Assembly (NCBI RefSeq): GCF_012911975.1
Contig: NZ_SMDQ01000005.1
Coordinates: forward strand, 1 to 64,000
DNA: 64,000 nt
Direction of reading: 5' to 3'
DNA from: Nodosilinea sp. P-1105
GTDB taxonomy: Bacteria; Cyanobacteriota; Cyanobacteriia; Phormidesmidales; Phormidesmidaceae
The first letter of the stretch is position 1. Each line of letters opens with the position of its first letter. This document shows positions 38,801-49,525 of the stretch, piece after piece. A model generated the notes under the pieces. The model had not been told where the DNA came from, did no database searches, and worked only from the letters and a program-made list of their open reading frames with translations. Made by a program: the position numbers and the translations under genes.

Positions 38801-39183
38801 TGGGGGGTAAGGCCCAGCAAGGGGGACAGCGGTTTGGGGAAATGGAAGTGTGGGCCCTGGAGGCCTTTGGGGCCGCCTATACCCTGCAGGAATTGTTGAC
38901 TGTGAAGTCTGACGATATGCAGGGGCGTAATGAGGCTCTGAATGCGATCGTCAAAGGTAAGTCGATTCCTCGACCGGGCACCCCTGAGTCCTTTAAGGTG
39001 CTGATGCGAGAACTGCAATCCCTCTGTTTGGATATTGCCGTGCATAAGGTGGAAACCCGAGAAGACGGCACCAGCCGCGATATCGAGGTGGATCTGATGG
39101 CTGATGTCAATAGTCGCCGGACACCGTCTCGTCCCACCTATGAGTCCATTGCCCGGGAAGAGGTGGAAGAACTGGAAGATTAA
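35881..39183 (+). CDS. rpoB: RNA polymerase beta subunit
   Basis: With 1100 residues it has the length of cyanobacterial RpoB. It begins with [19 protein letters not shown]. The rifampicin region reads [30 protein letters not shown] (split here into familiar parts: [10 protein letters not shown] and [10 protein letters not shown]). Active-site segments near [15 protein letters not shown] and [15 protein letters not shown] with its lysines are intact. The C terminus has [21 protein letters not shown], split between GGKAQQGG and [10 protein letters not shown]. An AGGAG precedes the ATG. It is followed by rpoC1 114 bases downstream, with a strong hairpin between. Confidence 0.98.
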   Translation: MTEPITYTTPNFVLPDLVEFQRSSFRWFLEEGLIEELESFSPITDYTGKLELHFLGKNYKLKRPKYDVDEAKRRDATYAVQMYVPTRLINKETGEIKEQEVFIGDLPLMTDRGTFIINGAERVIVNQIVRSPGVYYKAETDKNGRRTYNASLIPNRGAWLKFETDKNDLVWVRIDKTRKLSAQVLLKALGLNDSEIFDSLRHPDYFQKTIEKEGQFSEEEALLELYRKLRPGEPPTVSGGEQLLYSRFSDPKRYDLGRVGRYKLNRKLRLNIPDATRVLTPTDILTAIDYLINLEFDLGSIDDIDHLGNRRVRSVGELLQNQVRVGLNRLERIIRERMTVSDADSLTPASLVNPKPLVAAIKEFFGSSQLSQFMDQTNPLAELTHKRRISALGPGGLTRERAGFAVRDIHPSHYGRICPIETPEGPNAGLIGSLATHARVNDFGFIETPFFRVDDGRVCKDEAPLYMTADEEDDLRVAPGDVATDEAGYILGDTIPVRYRQDFTTTTPDEVDYVAISPVQIISVATSLIPFLEHDDANRALMGSNMQRQAVPLLQPERPLVGTGLEAQAARDSGMVIISRTDGNVVYLDADLIKVQDPEGNVHEYELQKYQRSNQDTCLNQRPIVFPGEQVQAGQVLADGSATEGGELALGQNVLIAYMPWEGYNYEDAILLSERLVFDDVYTSIHIEKFEIEARQTKLGPEEITREIPNVGEDALRQLDETGIIRIGAWVESGDILVGKVTPKGESDQPPEEKLLRAIFGEKARDVRDNSLRVPNGEKGRVVDVRVFTREQGDELPPGANMVVRVYVAQKRKIQVGDKMAGRHGNKGIISRILPVEDMPYLPDGTPIDIALNPLGVPSRMNVGQVFECMLGWAADNLNARFKVIPFDEMYGEESSRNSTHGKLAEAREYTGNDWVFNPEDPGKIQLRDGRTGEAFDKAITVGRAYMLKLVHLVDDKIHARSTGPYSLVTQQPLGGKAQQGGQRFGEMEVWALEAFGAAYTLQELLTVKSDDMQGRNEALNAIVKGKSIPRPGTPESFKVLMRELQSLCLDIAVHKVETREDGTSRDIEVDLMADVNSRRTPSRPTYESIAREEVEELED

Positions 39184-39195
39184 CGTTCTTTTTAG

Positions 39196-39227
39196 GCAGG
39201 ACGACGTTGGGTTGTCCGTCGTCCTGC
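39196..39227 (+). promoter_or_regulatory. perfect 11-bp hairpin in the rpoB-rpoC1 spacer
   Basis: GCAGGACGACG and CGTCGTCCTGC flank a 10-base loop, 13 bases after the rpoB stop codon. No T run follows, so it is more likely an attenuator, a processing site or a stabiliser of the rpoB 3' end than a full terminator. Confidence 0.7.
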
Positions 39228-39297
39228 TTCGCACCTAGGAACCCTAGACCCCCGTTAACCAGCCGGATTGAGCGCGCTTACAAGGAAGAGACTGAGC

Positions 39298-41172
39298 ATG
39301 CCTAAGATTGAACAGCGGTTCGACTACGTCAAAATTGGATTGGCTTCCCCCGATCGCATTCGTCAGTGGGGAGAACGCACCCTGCCCAACGGTCAGGTGG
39401 TTGGGGAAGTGACAAAGCCCGAAACCATTAACTACCGCACCCTGAAACCAGAGATGGACGGGCTGTTCTGTGAGCGTATTTTTGGTCCGGCAAAGGACTG
39501 GGAGTGTCACTGCGGCAAGTATAAACGGGTGCGTCACCGTGGAATTGTCTGTGAGCGCTGTGGCGTTGAAGTAACAGAATCCCGCGTCCGCCGCCACCGC
39601 ATGGGCTACATTAAGCTCGCTGCTCCGGTGGCCCATGTTTGGTACCTGAAGGGGATTCCCAGCTACATTGCTATTCTGCTGGACATGCCGCTGCGGGATG
39701 TGGAGCAGATTGTTTACTTTAATGCCTATGTGGTGCTAGACCCTGGCAATGCTGACAACCTCAGCTACAAGCAGCTGCTGACCGAAGATCAGTGGATTGA
39801 AATTGAAGACCAGCTCTACGACGAAGACACCGAACTCGCAGGGGTAGAGGTGGGGATTGGGGCTGAGGCCCTGAAGCAGTTGCTCGAAGATCTGGAATTG
39901 GAAACCGTGGCTGAGAAGCTGCGAGAAGACATTGCCAACTCCAAGGGGCAAAAGCGGGCCAAGCTGATCAAACGCCTACGGGTCATTGATAACTTCATCG
40001 CCACTGGCTCTAAGACCGACTGGATGGTGCTGGATGTGATTCCAGTGATCCCCCCCGATTTACGTCCCATGGTGCAGTTAGACGGGGGCCGGTTTGCCAC
40101 CTCTGACTTGAACGACCTTTACCGGCGGGTGATTAACCGCAACAACCGCCTAGCCCGTCTCCAGGAGATTCTGGCTCCTGAGATTATTGTCCGTAACGAA
40201 AAACGGATGCTCCAAGAAGCGGTGGATGCTCTGATCGACAATGGCCGTCGGGGCCGGACGGTGGTAGGGGCCAACAACCGCCCTCTGAAGTCCCTGTCTG
40301 ACATTATTGAGGGTAAGCAGGGCCGCTTCCGTCAGAACTTACTGGGCAAGCGGGTGGACTACTCTGGCCGTTCTGTGATTGTGGTCGGGCCTAAGCTACA
40401 AATTCACCAGTGCGGTCTGCCCCGGGAAATGGCGATCGAACTGTTTCAGCCGTTTGTGATTCATCGGTTAATTCGCCAAGGGTTGGTCAACAATATCAAG
40501 GCGGCGAAAAAGCTGATTCAGCACAATGACCCCAGTGTTTGGGAAGTGCTGGAAGATGTGATTGAGAGCCACCAGGTGATGCTGAACCGGGCACCGACGC
40601 TGCACCGTTTGGGGATTCAGGCCTTTGAGCCGATCCTGGTGGAAGGGCGGGCGATTCAACTGCATCCCCTGGTATGTCCTGCCTTTAACGCTGACTTTGA
40701 TGGTGACCAGATGGCAGTGCATGTACCCCTGTCTCTAGAGGCCCAGTCGGAAGCCCGGCTGTTGATGTTGGCCTCGAATAATGTGTTGTCTCCAGCCACA
40801 GGACAGCCCATTATTACCCCGAGTCAGGATATGGTCCTGGGCTGTTATTACCTGACAGCAGAAAATCCCGATGCCCATAAAGGAGAGGGGCACTACTTTG
40901 CCAATTTGGAAGATGCCATTATCGCCTTTGAACAGGAACTGGTAGATTTACACGCCAAGGTCTGGCTCAGGTTTGACGGTCAAATTGAAGCGGATCAAAC
41001 CGATACCTCAGCCCCAGAACGGATAGAAGCTGAGGATGGCACAATCACTGAAATCTATGAGGATCGCCGCATACGCCTGGACGCAGAAGGTAACCTGCTA
41101 TCCCAATACGTCAAGACCACCCCAGGGCGAATTATCTACAACAAAGCGATCCTGGATGCGATCGCGGGCTAA
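39298..41172 (+). CDS. rpoC1: RNA polymerase gamma subunit (N-terminal half of beta')
   Basis: In cyanobacteria beta' is split; this 624-residue part carries the clamp base and catalytic aspartates. It starts [19 protein letters not shown] behind AAGGAAG; an in-frame TTG at 39268 is less likely. The zinc ribbon shows as [13 protein letters not shown] and CERCGVEV. The Mg-binding loop NADFDGDQ is at residues 464-471 with Asp466, Asp468 and Asp470. It ends naturally at the split point after KAILDAIAG. rpoC2 starts 107 bases later. Confidence 0.98.
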   Translation: MPKIEQRFDYVKIGLASPDRIRQWGERTLPNGQVVGEVTKPETINYRTLKPEMDGLFCERIFGPAKDWECHCGKYKRVRHRGIVCERCGVEVTESRVRRHRMGYIKLAAPVAHVWYLKGIPSYIAILLDMPLRDVEQIVYFNAYVVLDPGNADNLSYKQLLTEDQWIEIEDQLYDEDTELAGVEVGIGAEALKQLLEDLELETVAEKLREDIANSKGQKRAKLIKRLRVIDNFIATGSKTDWMVLDVIPVIPPDLRPMVQLDGGRFATSDLNDLYRRVINRNNRLARLQEILAPEIIVRNEKRMLQEAVDALIDNGRRGRTVVGANNRPLKSLSDIIEGKQGRFRQNLLGKRVDYSGRSVIVVGPKLQIHQCGLPREMAIELFQPFVIHRLIRQGLVNNIKAAKKLIQHNDPSVWEVLEDVIESHQVMLNRAPTLHRLGIQAFEPILVEGRAIQLHPLVCPAFNADFDGDQMAVHVPLSLEAQSEARLLMLASNNVLSPATGQPIITPSQDMVLGCYYLTAENPDAHKGEGHYFANLEDAIIAFEQELVDLHAKVWLRFDGQIEADQTDTSAPERIEAEDGTITEIYEDRRIRLDAEGNLLSQYVKTTPGRIIYNKAILDAIAG

Positions 41173-41279
41173 GACTGGCGGCTAAAACTAAGTTTGGGGG
41201 CATGGCTCAACCCCCTAAACCACACACAGACATCGGCAACGGCTAACGCAAGTACATGAACACGAGGGGCGAAAATACA

Positions 41280-44200
41280 ATGGCTGACCAAGGGGCAACT
41301 CAATCCTCCATGATCTTCCGGAATCGGATTATTGACAAGAAGCAGCTAAAAAAACTGATTGCCTGGTCCTTTACCCACTACGGTACGGCTCGCACGGCTC
41401 AAATGGCGGACCGGATCAAAGACCTAGGCTTTAAGTACGCCACTCGGGCGGGGGTTTCCATTAGTGTTGAAGACCTGCAGGTGCCCCAAGAGAAGCGGCA
41501 GTTGCTGGCGGCAGCGGAAGAAGACATTCGGGCCACCGAAGACCGCTATACCCGGGGAGAAATTACCGAGGTGGAACGCCTTACCAAGGTGATCGACACC
41601 TGGAATGACACCAGCGAAGAGCTAAAAGACCAGGTGGTGAGAAACTTTAAGATCAACAACCCCCTCAACTCGGTCTACATGATGGCCTTCTCGGGGGCCC
41701 GAGGCAACATTTCCCAGGTACGCCAGTTGGTGGGAATGCGGGGGCTGATGGCCAATCCCCAAGGGGAAATTATTGACCTACCGATTAAAACCAACTTCCG
41801 GGAAGGGCTGACGGTTACGGAGTATGTGATCTCCTCTTATGGAGCCCGAAAGGGGCTAGTTGATACGGCCCTGCGCACCGCTGACTCGGGCTATCTCACC
41901 CGGCGTCTGGTGGATGTGTCCCAGGATGTGATTATTCGGGAGCACGACTGCGGCACCGAACGCGGTATTCCCCTGACCAGCATGACCGATGGAGAACGGG
42001 TGTTGATTCCCCTAGAAAGTCGTCTGCTGGGCCGGGTGGTGGCGGAGGATGTGGTTCACCCTGAAACCGGCGAGGTGATTCTGGAGAAAAATCAGGCGGT
42101 ATCCCCAGAAATTGCGGAGGACATCGTTAAGGCTGGGCTGGAGTCAGTGACGGTGCGATCGCCCCTCACCTGTGAAGCTACCCGCTCGGTTTGTCGTCTT
42201 TGCTATGGCTGGAGCCTAGCTCACTCCGACATGGTTGACCTAGGGGAAGCCGTCGGCATCATTGCAGCCCAGTCCATTGGCGAGCCTGGCACCCAGATGA
42301 CCATGCGGACCTTCCACACTGGCGGTACCTTTACGGGGGAAGTAGCGCCTCGGATTCGAGCCAAAAAAGACGGTACTGTCAAACTACCCAAAAACCTGAA
42401 AACTCGAATCTTCCGTACCCGCTACGGGGAAGAAGCGATGATGCTGGAAGCCAACAGTGACATCGTGATTGAAGGTAGTGGCAAAAATAAAACCGAGTCT
42501 TTGCCCCAGGGCACCATTTTGTTTGTCCGAGATGGCGATACGGTGATCAAAGAGCAACTGCTAGCGGAACTCCCCTCCGCTGGACGTACCCGCAAAGTCA
42601 CCGAAAAAGCGACTAAAGACGTGACCTCTGATCTGGCCGGGGAAGTCCGGTTTGACGGTCTGGTGCAGGAAGAGAAAACCGACCGTCAAGGAAATACCAC
42701 CCGCATTGCCCAGCGGGGTGGTCTGCTGTGGGTACTAGCCGGTGATGTCTATAACCTGCCCCCAGGGGCTGAACCTGTGGTGCGTAACGGCGATCAGGTC
42801 AACGCCGACGATACCCTGGCCGAAACTCGCCTGACCACTGAGCGGGGCGGTATCGTGCGTCTACCCGGTACTGAAGACGATAAGGGTAGCCGGGAGGTGG
42901 AAATCATCACTGCTTCGGTGATGCTAAATCAGGCTCAGGTGCGTAAGGAACATGGCCAAGGGCGTGAACATTACTTCATCGAAACTGCCAATGGTCAACG
43001 GTTCTCGCTGATCGCCACGCCGGGGGCTAAGGTCACCAGTGGTCAAGTGATTGCTGAACTGGAAGATGACCAGTACCACACCCAGACTGGCGGTATCGTC
43101 AAGTTTTCTGGAGTGGAAGTAGCCAAAAAAGGTAAGGGGAAACAGGGGTACGAGGTCACCCAGGGGGGGACGCTGCTTTGGATTCCTGAGGAAGCCCATG
43201 AGGTGAACAAGGATATTTCTCTGTTGATGGTGGAGGACGGCCAGTACCTGGAGGCGGGTACGGAAGTGGTCAAGGACATCTTCTGCCAGAACAGTGGTGT
43301 GGTCGAAGTTACCCAAAAGAATGACATTCTGCGGGAAATTTTGATCAAACCCGGTGATATCCATATGGTGGATGCCCCTGAGGATGTGATGGATCGCGAT
43401 GGCACGATTGTCACCGCTGGCGAAGAGATTATGCCAGGGTTGGTAGCCGATGATCTCCGCTATGTGGAGTATGTGGAAACCCCCGAAGGGCCTGCGATTT
43501 TGCTGCGTCCGGTGGAAGAGTATCCCGTGCCTGACGAGCCCTCTGTACCAAGTCAAGATTCTGCCACTGAGGCCGCTAATTCCATTCGGCTGCGGGCCAC
43601 TCAACGGATTCCGTTCAAAGATGGAGAGCGGGTGAAGTCGGTGGATGGGGTAGAACTCCTGCGCACTCAATTGATTATGGATATCGAAGATGAGTCACCC
43701 CACGTGGTCGCCGACATTGAGTTGGTGCCCGACGAGGAAGATGCTGACCTGATGCGACTGCAGATGGTGGTGCTAGAAACCCAAGTGATTCGGCGCGATG
43801 TGATTGCAGATCAAACCCAAGGGAGCACCGTCACTCGACTGTTGATAGAAGATGGCCAGCAAATCGAGCCTGGGGCGGTCTTGGCTCGCACCGAAATCCG
43901 CTGTAAAGAGTCTGGGGAAGTGCGCGGTATTCGGGAAGGGCAAGAAGCCATTCGCCGGGTGTTGGTGGTGCGGGATTCTGACCGGGTGAAGGTGGACTTG
44001 CAGGGGCAGGAGTCGACGGTGAAGGTAGGGGATCTGGTGGTGGCCAACACCCCCCTAGCCAATGGCATCAGTTACGAAGAATCAGGAGAGGTGACCGCCA
44101 TTAATGGGGAAGAGGTGCGGCTGCGGCTGGCGCGACCCTATCGAGTCTCAACTGGTGCGGTCCTGCACATTGAGGACGGCGACCTAGTGCAACGGGGCGA

Positions 44201-45272
44201 TAACCTGGTGTTGCTGGTGTTTGAGCGGGCGAAGACCGGGGACATTATCCAGGGTCTACCCCGGATTGAAGAACTGTTGGAAGCTCGGCGACCCAAGGAA
44301 GCCTGTGTGTTGTCTAAGCGTCCTGGTACCGCCCAGGTGGTCTATAGCGATGATGAAACCGTTGAGGTAAAGGTGGTCGAGAACGATGGGGCGATCGCCG
44401 AATACCCCATCAGCCCTGGCCAAAATGTGCTGGTATCTGATGGCCAAATGGTGACCACCGCCGAGCACCTGACCGACGGTCCTGCTAACCCCCACGAAAT
44501 TCTGGAGGTATTCTTTGACTTCAATCTGAGTCACGGGATGAGCATTCATGATGCGGCCCTGCATGCGCTGCAGAAGGTGCAATCCTTCCTGGTGAACGAA
44601 GTGCAGTCGGTGTACCAGTCCCAGGGCATTGATATTTCCGACAAACACACCGAGGTGATTGTGCGGCAGATGTCTTCCAAGTGTCGCATCGACGATGGGG
44701 GTGACACCACCATGTTGCCTGGCGAGTTGGTTGAAATTTATCAGGTGGAGCAGGTGAACGAAGCGATGGCCATTACTGGCGGTGCTCCAGCCCAGTACAC
44801 CCCTGTCCTATTGGGGATTACTAAGGCGTCCCTGAACACCGACAGCTTCATTTCGGCAGCCAGCTTCCAGGAGACCACCCGGGTACTGACTGAGGCTGCC
44901 ATTGAAGGCAAGTCAGACTGGTTGCGGGGCCTGAAGGAGAACGTGATCATTGGTCGTTTGATACCGGCGGGGACTGGCTACAACGCCTACGAAGAGTCCA
45001 TAGTGCCCGAGGTGGACAACGGTTACGAGTCCGCCATCCTAGACGACGACATGATCCTTCAGGATGTGGTGCTAGATGATCGCACTGCCCGCAACTATGA
45101 CCTAGAGGGCAGCCTTGGCATGTTAGGGGATGACGAGATGATCGGTGGCTCCATGGAGGAGGGAAAGTCAAAAACAGATGACGACGACGATGATGATGAT
45201 CAGTCGCCTAACGGTACCATCTTGGACGACGATGATGACTTGCTGATCGACGATCAGACACAGGCGCTATAG
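41280..45272 (+). CDS. rpoC2: RNA polymerase beta' subunit (C-terminal part)
   Basis: The 1330-residue partner of RpoC1 completes beta'. [19 protein letters not shown] opens the domain. The trigger-loop/bridge neighbourhood reads [16 protein letters not shown] at about 334. A second zinc site is seen in [14 protein letters not shown]. The long cyanobacterial insertion (sandwich-barrel repeats, about 350-1000) is present. The tail from 1295 is strongly acidic with an unbroken run of eight Asp. The ATG at 41280 has GAGGGG upstream; ATG at 41256 is an alternative with 8 extra residues. Confidence 0.97.
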   Translation: MADQGATQSSMIFRNRIIDKKQLKKLIAWSFTHYGTARTAQMADRIKDLGFKYATRAGVSISVEDLQVPQEKRQLLAAAEEDIRATEDRYTRGEITEVERLTKVIDTWNDTSEELKDQVVRNFKINNPLNSVYMMAFSGARGNISQVRQLVGMRGLMANPQGEIIDLPIKTNFREGLTVTEYVISSYGARKGLVDTALRTADSGYLTRRLVDVSQDVIIREHDCGTERGIPLTSMTDGERVLIPLESRLLGRVVAEDVVHPETGEVILEKNQAVSPEIAEDIVKAGLESVTVRSPLTCEATRSVCRLCYGWSLAHSDMVDLGEAVGIIAAQSIGEPGTQMTMRTFHTGGTFTGEVAPRIRAKKDGTVKLPKNLKTRIFRTRYGEEAMMLEANSDIVIEGSGKNKTESLPQGTILFVRDGDTVIKEQLLAELPSAGRTRKVTEKATKDVTSDLAGEVRFDGLVQEEKTDRQGNTTRIAQRGGLLWVLAGDVYNLPPGAEPVVRNGDQVNADDTLAETRLTTERGGIVRLPGTEDDKGSREVEIITASVMLNQAQVRKEHGQGREHYFIETANGQRFSLIATPGAKVTSGQVIAELEDDQYHTQTGGIVKFSGVEVAKKGKGKQGYEVTQGGTLLWIPEEAHEVNKDISLLMVEDGQYLEAGTEVVKDIFCQNSGVVEVTQKNDILREILIKPGDIHMVDAPEDVMDRDGTIVTAGEEIMPGLVADDLRYVEYVETPEGPAILLRPVEEYPVPDEPSVPSQDSATEAANSIRLRATQRIPFKDGERVKSVDGVELLRTQLIMDIEDESPHVVADIELVPDEEDADLMRLQMVVLETQVIRRDVIADQTQGSTVTRLLIEDGQQIEPGAVLARTEIRCKESGEVRGIREGQEAIRRVLVVRDSDRVKVDLQGQESTVKVGDLVVANTPLANGISYEESGEVTAINGEEVRLRLARPYRVSTGAVLHIEDGDLVQRGDNLVLLVFERAKTGDIIQGLPRIEELLEARRPKEACVLSKRPGTAQVVYSDDETVEVKVVENDGAIAEYPISPGQNVLVSDGQMVTTAEHLTDGPANPHEILEVFFDFNLSHGMSIHDAALHALQKVQSFLVNEVQSVYQSQGIDISDKHTEVIVRQMSSKCRIDDGGDTTMLPGELVEIYQVEQVNEAMAITGGAPAQYTPVLLGITKASLNTDSFISAASFQETTRVLTEAAIEGKSDWLRGLKENVIIGRLIPAGTGYNAYEESIVPEVDNGYESAILDDDMILQDVVLDDRTARNYDLEGSLGMLGDDEMIGGSMEEGKSKTDDDDDDDDQSPNGTILDDDDDLLIDDQTQAL

Positions 45273-45277
45273 CCTAC

Positions 45278-45320
45278 CCCTAGGGGGATGCTTGCACCAA
45301 AAGGCTGATGCCCCCTAGGG
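45278..45320. terminator. 10-bp GC-rich hairpin between convergent rpoC2 and EamA gene
   Basis: CCCTAGGGGG and CCCCCTAGGG pair perfectly over a 23-base loop. It starts 6 bases after the rpoC2 stop and lies inside the last codons of the convergent transporter gene, so it may end transcription from both sides. There is no T run. Confidence 0.5.
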
Positions 45321-46173
45321 CAACCATGGCCCCAGCCACGGCCCTGGGGCTAACCGACTCCCCTGAGGCGGCAGCCAGGGGCAAAATGAACAGTGGACTA
45401 GTGGAGGTTAGGGCCTGGGCGATACCTGTAGCCGCGTATTTAAGCGCCATTTGTTGCAGATAAATGGCCAGATAAGTGCCTACAAATGCCGTTAAAGCCA
45501 CCGTCGCCAGTAGCCGGGGCGATCGCAGCGGGGTCAGGGGAGTCATCCCTTGGCCCCGCCAACGTAATAGGCCCAAAATAATGCTGAGCCCAGCCAAAAG
45601 CCGCACCAGAGAACTCCATAGGGGATCAATCGCTGTCTCGGCTAGAACCAATCGAGACAGCACGGCCCCAACCGCTTGGCCTAGGGCAGCCAGGACGCCA
45701 TAGATTACCCCTCGGTAGCCACCAGGCCCAGGGGCCATCCCCTTCACAGGCGGAATGCGTTCCGCAACTACCCAACTGACACCAACGAGGGTGAGTCCAA
45801 TCCCGACCCAGGCGGTGCCGGTCAGGGTTTCGCCTAAAAAGGCTAGGGCAATCAGAGCCGCCATGGGGGGAGCCAACGTTTCTAAGAGGATGGCCCGACG
45901 GGGACCTAACTGATTAATCGCAGCGAAGTAAAGGGTATCCCCCAGGCCAATTCCCACCCCGCCACTGATCAGCAGTAGCCCCACGGCCCCAGCGGTTAAG
46001 CCAGTGGGTGGGCGCCCTAGCAAAACCAGGGTCACCAGCAGCAGCCCAATGGCGATCGCCCCCTTGGCCAGGTTCAACCCCAGGGGTGGCAATCGCTGGC
46101 CCAACCGCCCAAACATCACCGAGGCCACCGCCCACAAAAAAGCTGCCGTTAAGGCCGCTAGCTCCCCTGGCAT
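45280..46173 (-). CDS. EamA-family (DMT superfamily) exporter
   Basis: The 297-residue protein has ten predicted membrane helices in two EamA repeats (about 1-135 and 150-297). Typical pieces are ELAALTAAFLWAVASVMFGR at the start, LYFAAINQLGPRRAILLE, LAFLGETLTGTAWVGIGLTL, and VGTYLAIYLQQMALKYAATG. Substrate unknown; relatives export amino acids or other metabolites. The ATG at 46173 has GAGG seven bases upstream; a TTG four codons earlier is rejected. Confidence 0.9.
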   Translation of the reverse strand: MPGELAALTAAFLWAVASVMFGRLGQRLPPLGLNLAKGAIAIGLLLVTLVLLGRPPTGLTAGAVGLLLISGGVGIGLGDTLYFAAINQLGPRRAILLETLAPPMAALIALAFLGETLTGTAWVGIGLTLVGVSWVVAERIPPVKGMAPGPGGYRGVIYGVLAALGQAVGAVLSRLVLAETAIDPLWSSLVRLLAGLSIILGLLRWRGQGMTPLTPLRSPRLLATVALTAFVGTYLAIYLQQMALKYAATGIAQALTSTSPLFILPLAAASGESVSPRAVAGAMVALGGISLLVQASP

Positions 46174-46708
46174 GGTTTTCCTCAATTAAATCTTTAGAAA
46201 GAATAATTCTCCCACACGGCTTTTCCTCCTTCCTATGCACCAGGGCAGACACACAGCCCCTACGCCTCTCAAGAACGAAAAAAGAAAAGAGAAGAACGAA
46301 CCCTCTCTCCCATGCGCTTTGCTGCTGCGTGCGGGCAAAGCCTTATGCACAGGCTAAGCCCTACGTTTTTCTCATCCCCCCATCACCTCTATCCTCCAGG
46401 AAGCCGCTCCACGTTTACACCCATCCACCCATCCACCCATCCACTTCCTAACCCTTCACCCTACCCTACGGGAAGCCGCTCCACGTCTACCCCCTATCTC
46501 CCCACCTCCCCACCCACGCTACGAATTCAAAATTCAAAATTCAAAACTTCCCCACCACCCCACCACCTCCCCACACAGAAATTTCACACAGGATTGTACG
46601 GATTACTAAAGCCCACCCTGTAAAAAGGACAAGAGACCAGCCTGAACCTACGGGTTGGACTGGAGATAGGCGGTACTCAGTAGGGCGCAACAGAAGGAGA
46701 AAGCAGTT
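46174..46708. other. 535-base low-complexity spacer
   Basis: No gene is seen. The spacer holds CCATCCAC/CCACC tandem units, two copies of GGAAGCCGCTCCACGT (near 46400 and 46471), a TTCAAAA tract at 46511-46547 (the complement of the TTTTGGA-type tracts) and CCCCACCACC runs. The promoter of the lipoprotein gene at 46709 must lie at its right end; GAAGGAGAAAG is its ribosome site. Confidence 0.6.
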
Positions 46709-48223
46709 ATGCGGGTATGGACACTAGCCTCATGGGGGGGATTGCTGGCCTTAACAGCTTGCAGCGGTAGCGATCAGGCTGGCCCCTTATCAACTCAACC
46801 GACTGCTCCAGAGGACCCCGTCTCTACCCCCCTCTCTGCAACTGAGGCCAGCCGTAACCTCCGGAGAGACACCGCCACTGCCCAGGCTCTAGCCGAGCCT
46901 GAGACCCAACTGAACCGTCCCCAGGTGAGCCGCTCATCTCGGGCCAAGACACCAACCCTTTCCCCGCCAACCTCGGCCAGACCAGCAACCCCCCCCTCCT
47001 CGGCCCAACAGCTGCGGGCCAGGGTCCAACAAATTCGTCAGCAGCGGACTAATGCAGTACCCTCCCCACCCTCTAGGTTGAACCAGCCCTCATTGACGGC
47101 GGTTCAACCTGTGCCCCAACCCCCCAGACCAGAGAGCGTGGCAGCAACACCTACCTCCCCTGCCCCCACGACCGTGACGGCCCCTCAGCCGGTTGTCACC
47201 ACGCTGCCAACCCCCCACCGTCCCCAGGAGGGACCGCTCCATGGTGGCAATCAGCGCTTCACCCCTGCCGAGGCAGTTCCCCCGCTTGCGCCACAACCCT
47301 CAGCGGCGGCCAGCCCTGCCCCCCAGGAGCAACCCGAGGTAACCCGCCTAGATTCTGCTTCTCCGGTGCCAGCAGCCCCCCATCAAGGGTATAGCGCCAC
47401 TCGTCCCGTATTGACCCCATTATCTGCCTCAACGGCTGAGGGGAGGGAGCTTGCTGGCCTAAGGCTACATGGTCGCCCCAGCCCATCTACGGAACCAGAG
47501 GCGGCGGCCACAGATGGCGTTGGTCAGGAGCCCGAGGCAGGCTTCGTTAGACTTTCCCTTGACACCCCCCTACCGGACTCCATTAGGCTGGCTGGTGAAT
47601 GGCCTGGACCAGAAGCATCATCAGCGGACGAGGGTGACTCTGCCAATAGTGACTCTGGCGAGCCCGTTGTCAGTGAACCCGTTTCCCCGGTCACCGAGGA
47701 AGTAGAACCCGCCGCGATCGCCCCTACCACCCCCCCTGAGGTACAGGGCCAGGCCGCCGATTCAGCCGCTGCGTCAGTCTCTTCCCCCACCGCCGTTGTC
47801 CCTAGCCTGAACGGAGATCATCCTACCCCTGAATCTGGGGTTGACCAGGGATCACCTCAGTTTTCCAATCATTTACGGTTTGATTCCAACCGATTTGATC
47901 CCGAACACTTTGATCTTGGGACCAAAACTCGACCAGCCTTCTCTAAGGCTAAGCCAACGCCAACCTCTGAGCCATCGACGCGGTCAAGGGAGGCAACGCC
48001 AGGGCACCAGAGCCATGGCCCGATTCGGTTAACAGCCCAGCAGGCTTGCTTCCCCTCTGCCAACCAACACCAGACCCGTGACGAAGCCTCCTCCATTCCT
48101 TTGGCGACTCGAGTCGCTAGGCTACAGCAAAAGCATCGTCAAGGGGATGCCCACCGTGGAGATCGCTGTGCCACCTTCTTGGTGACCACAGACGAGGCTG
48201 CTGCCCAGGGGGAAGCCCCCTAA
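46709..48223 (+). CDS. Pro/Ser/Thr-rich lipoprotein, function unknown
   Basis: The 504-residue product has a lipoprotein signal (VWTLASWGGLLALTAC, Cys18). The rest is mostly low-complexity sequence rich in Pro, Ala, Ser, Thr and Glu with no domain I can name. The last 70 residues are more ordered-looking (IRLTAQQACFPSANQHQ, then LATRVARLQQKHRQGD) and contain two cysteines. It is probably an extended outer- or inner-membrane-anchored protein. Codon use is not obviously foreign. Confidence 0.6.
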   Translation: MRVWTLASWGGLLALTACSGSDQAGPLSTQPTAPEDPVSTPLSATEASRNLRRDTATAQALAEPETQLNRPQVSRSSRAKTPTLSPPTSARPATPPSSAQQLRARVQQIRQQRTNAVPSPPSRLNQPSLTAVQPVPQPPRPESVAATPTSPAPTTVTAPQPVVTTLPTPHRPQEGPLHGGNQRFTPAEAVPPLAPQPSAAASPAPQEQPEVTRLDSASPVPAAPHQGYSATRPVLTPLSASTAEGRELAGLRLHGRPSPSTEPEAAATDGVGQEPEAGFVRLSLDTPLPDSIRLAGEWPGPEASSADEGDSANSDSGEPVVSEPVSPVTEEVEPAAIAPTTPPEVQGQAADSAAASVSSPTAVVPSLNGDHPTPESGVDQGSPQFSNHLRFDSNRFDPEHFDLGTKTRPAFSKAKPTPTSEPSTRSREATPGHQSHGPIRLTAQQACFPSANQHQTRDEASSIPLATRVARLQQKHRQGDAHRGDRCATFLVTTDEAAAQGEAP

Positions 48224-48328
48224 ATCGCCTCCCTCTGCGGTAGCCCCTGCCAGATGCTGGCTGTAGGCCGCAATGCACCGCCCTAGGCCAAGACAGTAGA
48301 ATAGCTATTGTTATTTGCTGGGTTACCT

Positions 48329-49135
48329 GTGCAACTTCATTGCCATAGCCAAGGGTCGGGTCCACCGCTGCTATGTTTACATGGTCACCCTGGGTCAGGT
48401 CAGACCATGGCGGTCTTTGCCGAAGGGTTAGGGGCGAGCTACCGCATCCTAGCGCCCGACTTGCGGGGATATGGAGCGAGCCGGGCACGCCGTCCATTTC
48501 AACTGGAAGATCATCTTGGGGACCTGCTGACGTTGTTGGATCACCAGGGGATCGATCGATGTCGGCTATTGGGCTGGTCTTTGGGGGGAATTTTGGCCCT
48601 GGAACTGGCTCTCCGTTACCCAGAGCGGGTACAGGGGTTGATTTTAATTGCCACGGCAGCTCGTCCTGTCAGCGACCACCCCCCTACCCCCTGGTGGGAG
48701 ATGGTAAATACGGGGCTGGCGTCCCTGCTGAATCTGGCTTTACCGGGTAACCCTTGGGTAATTCGGACGTTGGGATCGCGATCGCTATACCGCTACCTAC
48801 TTCACCAACATACCCCCCAAGCCTATCGACGGCTAGCCCAGGAGGGCTTCTGGGCCTATGTGAACACCTCCCGGTATGCTCACCAGGCCCTACACCAAGC
48901 GATCGCTCGGGGCTATAACCGACTGCCAGACGTGGGGGTGATCGCAGTGCCCTGCTTGGTTCTCTGTGGAGCTCGCGATCGCCATATCACGGCCCAGGCA
49001 AGCCTAGAAACAGCCGCCCACCTGCCCCAGGTAGAAAGCCATTGCTATCCAGATGCAGCTCACCTCCTGCCCTGGGAAATTCCTGACAAAATTGCCAGCG
49101 ACATCAGCCGCTGGCTAGCCCGCCAAACGCCTTGA
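48329..49135 (+). CDS. alpha/beta-fold hydrolase
   Basis: The 268-residue protein has an oxyanion motif LLCLHGHPGSGQTM, DLRGYGASRARRPF, the nucleophile elbow LLGWSLGGILAL (Ser84 from the chosen start), an acid in LVLCGARDRHI and the final His in YPDAAHLLPWE. It is most like haloperoxidase/epoxide-hydrolase-type esterases; substrate unknown. GTG at 48329 is chosen because it gives the expected N terminus QLHCHSQGSGPP; TTG at 48308 is an alternative. Confidence 0.85.
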   Translation: MQLHCHSQGSGPPLLCLHGHPGSGQTMAVFAEGLGASYRILAPDLRGYGASRARRPFQLEDHLGDLLTLLDHQGIDRCRLLGWSLGGILALELALRYPERVQGLILIATAARPVSDHPPTPWWEMVNTGLASLLNLALPGNPWVIRTLGSRSLYRYLLHQHTPQAYRRLAQEGFWAYVNTSRYAHQALHQAIARGYNRLPDVGVIAVPCLVLCGARDRHITAQASLETAAHLPQVESHCYPDAAHLLPWEIPDKIASDISRWLARQTP

Positions 49136-49190
49136 CAGGAGGCAGCTGCTCCCGCACTCTAAGGTTTAGTCTTAACGCGGTAACAGCCCG

Positions 49191-49481
49191 CTAAGATTGA
49201 CCAAACACTGGTGCAGAAAAATCTCCGAAAGGACTGTCTGCCTCATCGGAAATAGTCAGTTGGTCGGGGGTACTACAGTGCAGCAAAACAGCTCGAATAT
49301 TTTGAGCCCCTTCCTGCTCAAGATCTTCGATGTAACCGCCTTTGAGGGCCTCTGCCTCGGTGTCGGTGTCAAACGGACCAAAATAGTAGGTGCAGGCAGG
49401 GTGGTTAGTTTTAATTTCAACCCACCAGAACTCCCTACCGCCAAACAGATTACTTAAAAAGCGACCAATCGCAGTTTTCAT
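49191..49481 (-). CDS. DUF1816-domain protein
   Basis: The 96-residue soluble protein matches DUF1816, a cyanobacterial family: FWWVEIKTNHPACTYYFGPFD, then EAEALKGGYIEDLEQEGAQ and IRAVLLHCSTPDQLTI. The fold is small alpha/beta; no function is established, though relatives sit near phycobilisome or stress genes. It is last in a run of minus-strand genes after rlmB, 45 bases downstream. Confidence 0.85.
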   Translation of the reverse strand: MKTAIGRFLSNLFGGREFWWVEIKTNHPACTYYFGPFDTDTEAEALKGGYIEDLEQEGAQNIRAVLLHCSTPDQLTISDEADSPFGDFSAPVFGQS

Positions 49482-49525
49482 AGTGCTTGCCTATCTAAAT
49501 CTCGCCTGTCTAATCTAGCTACGCA

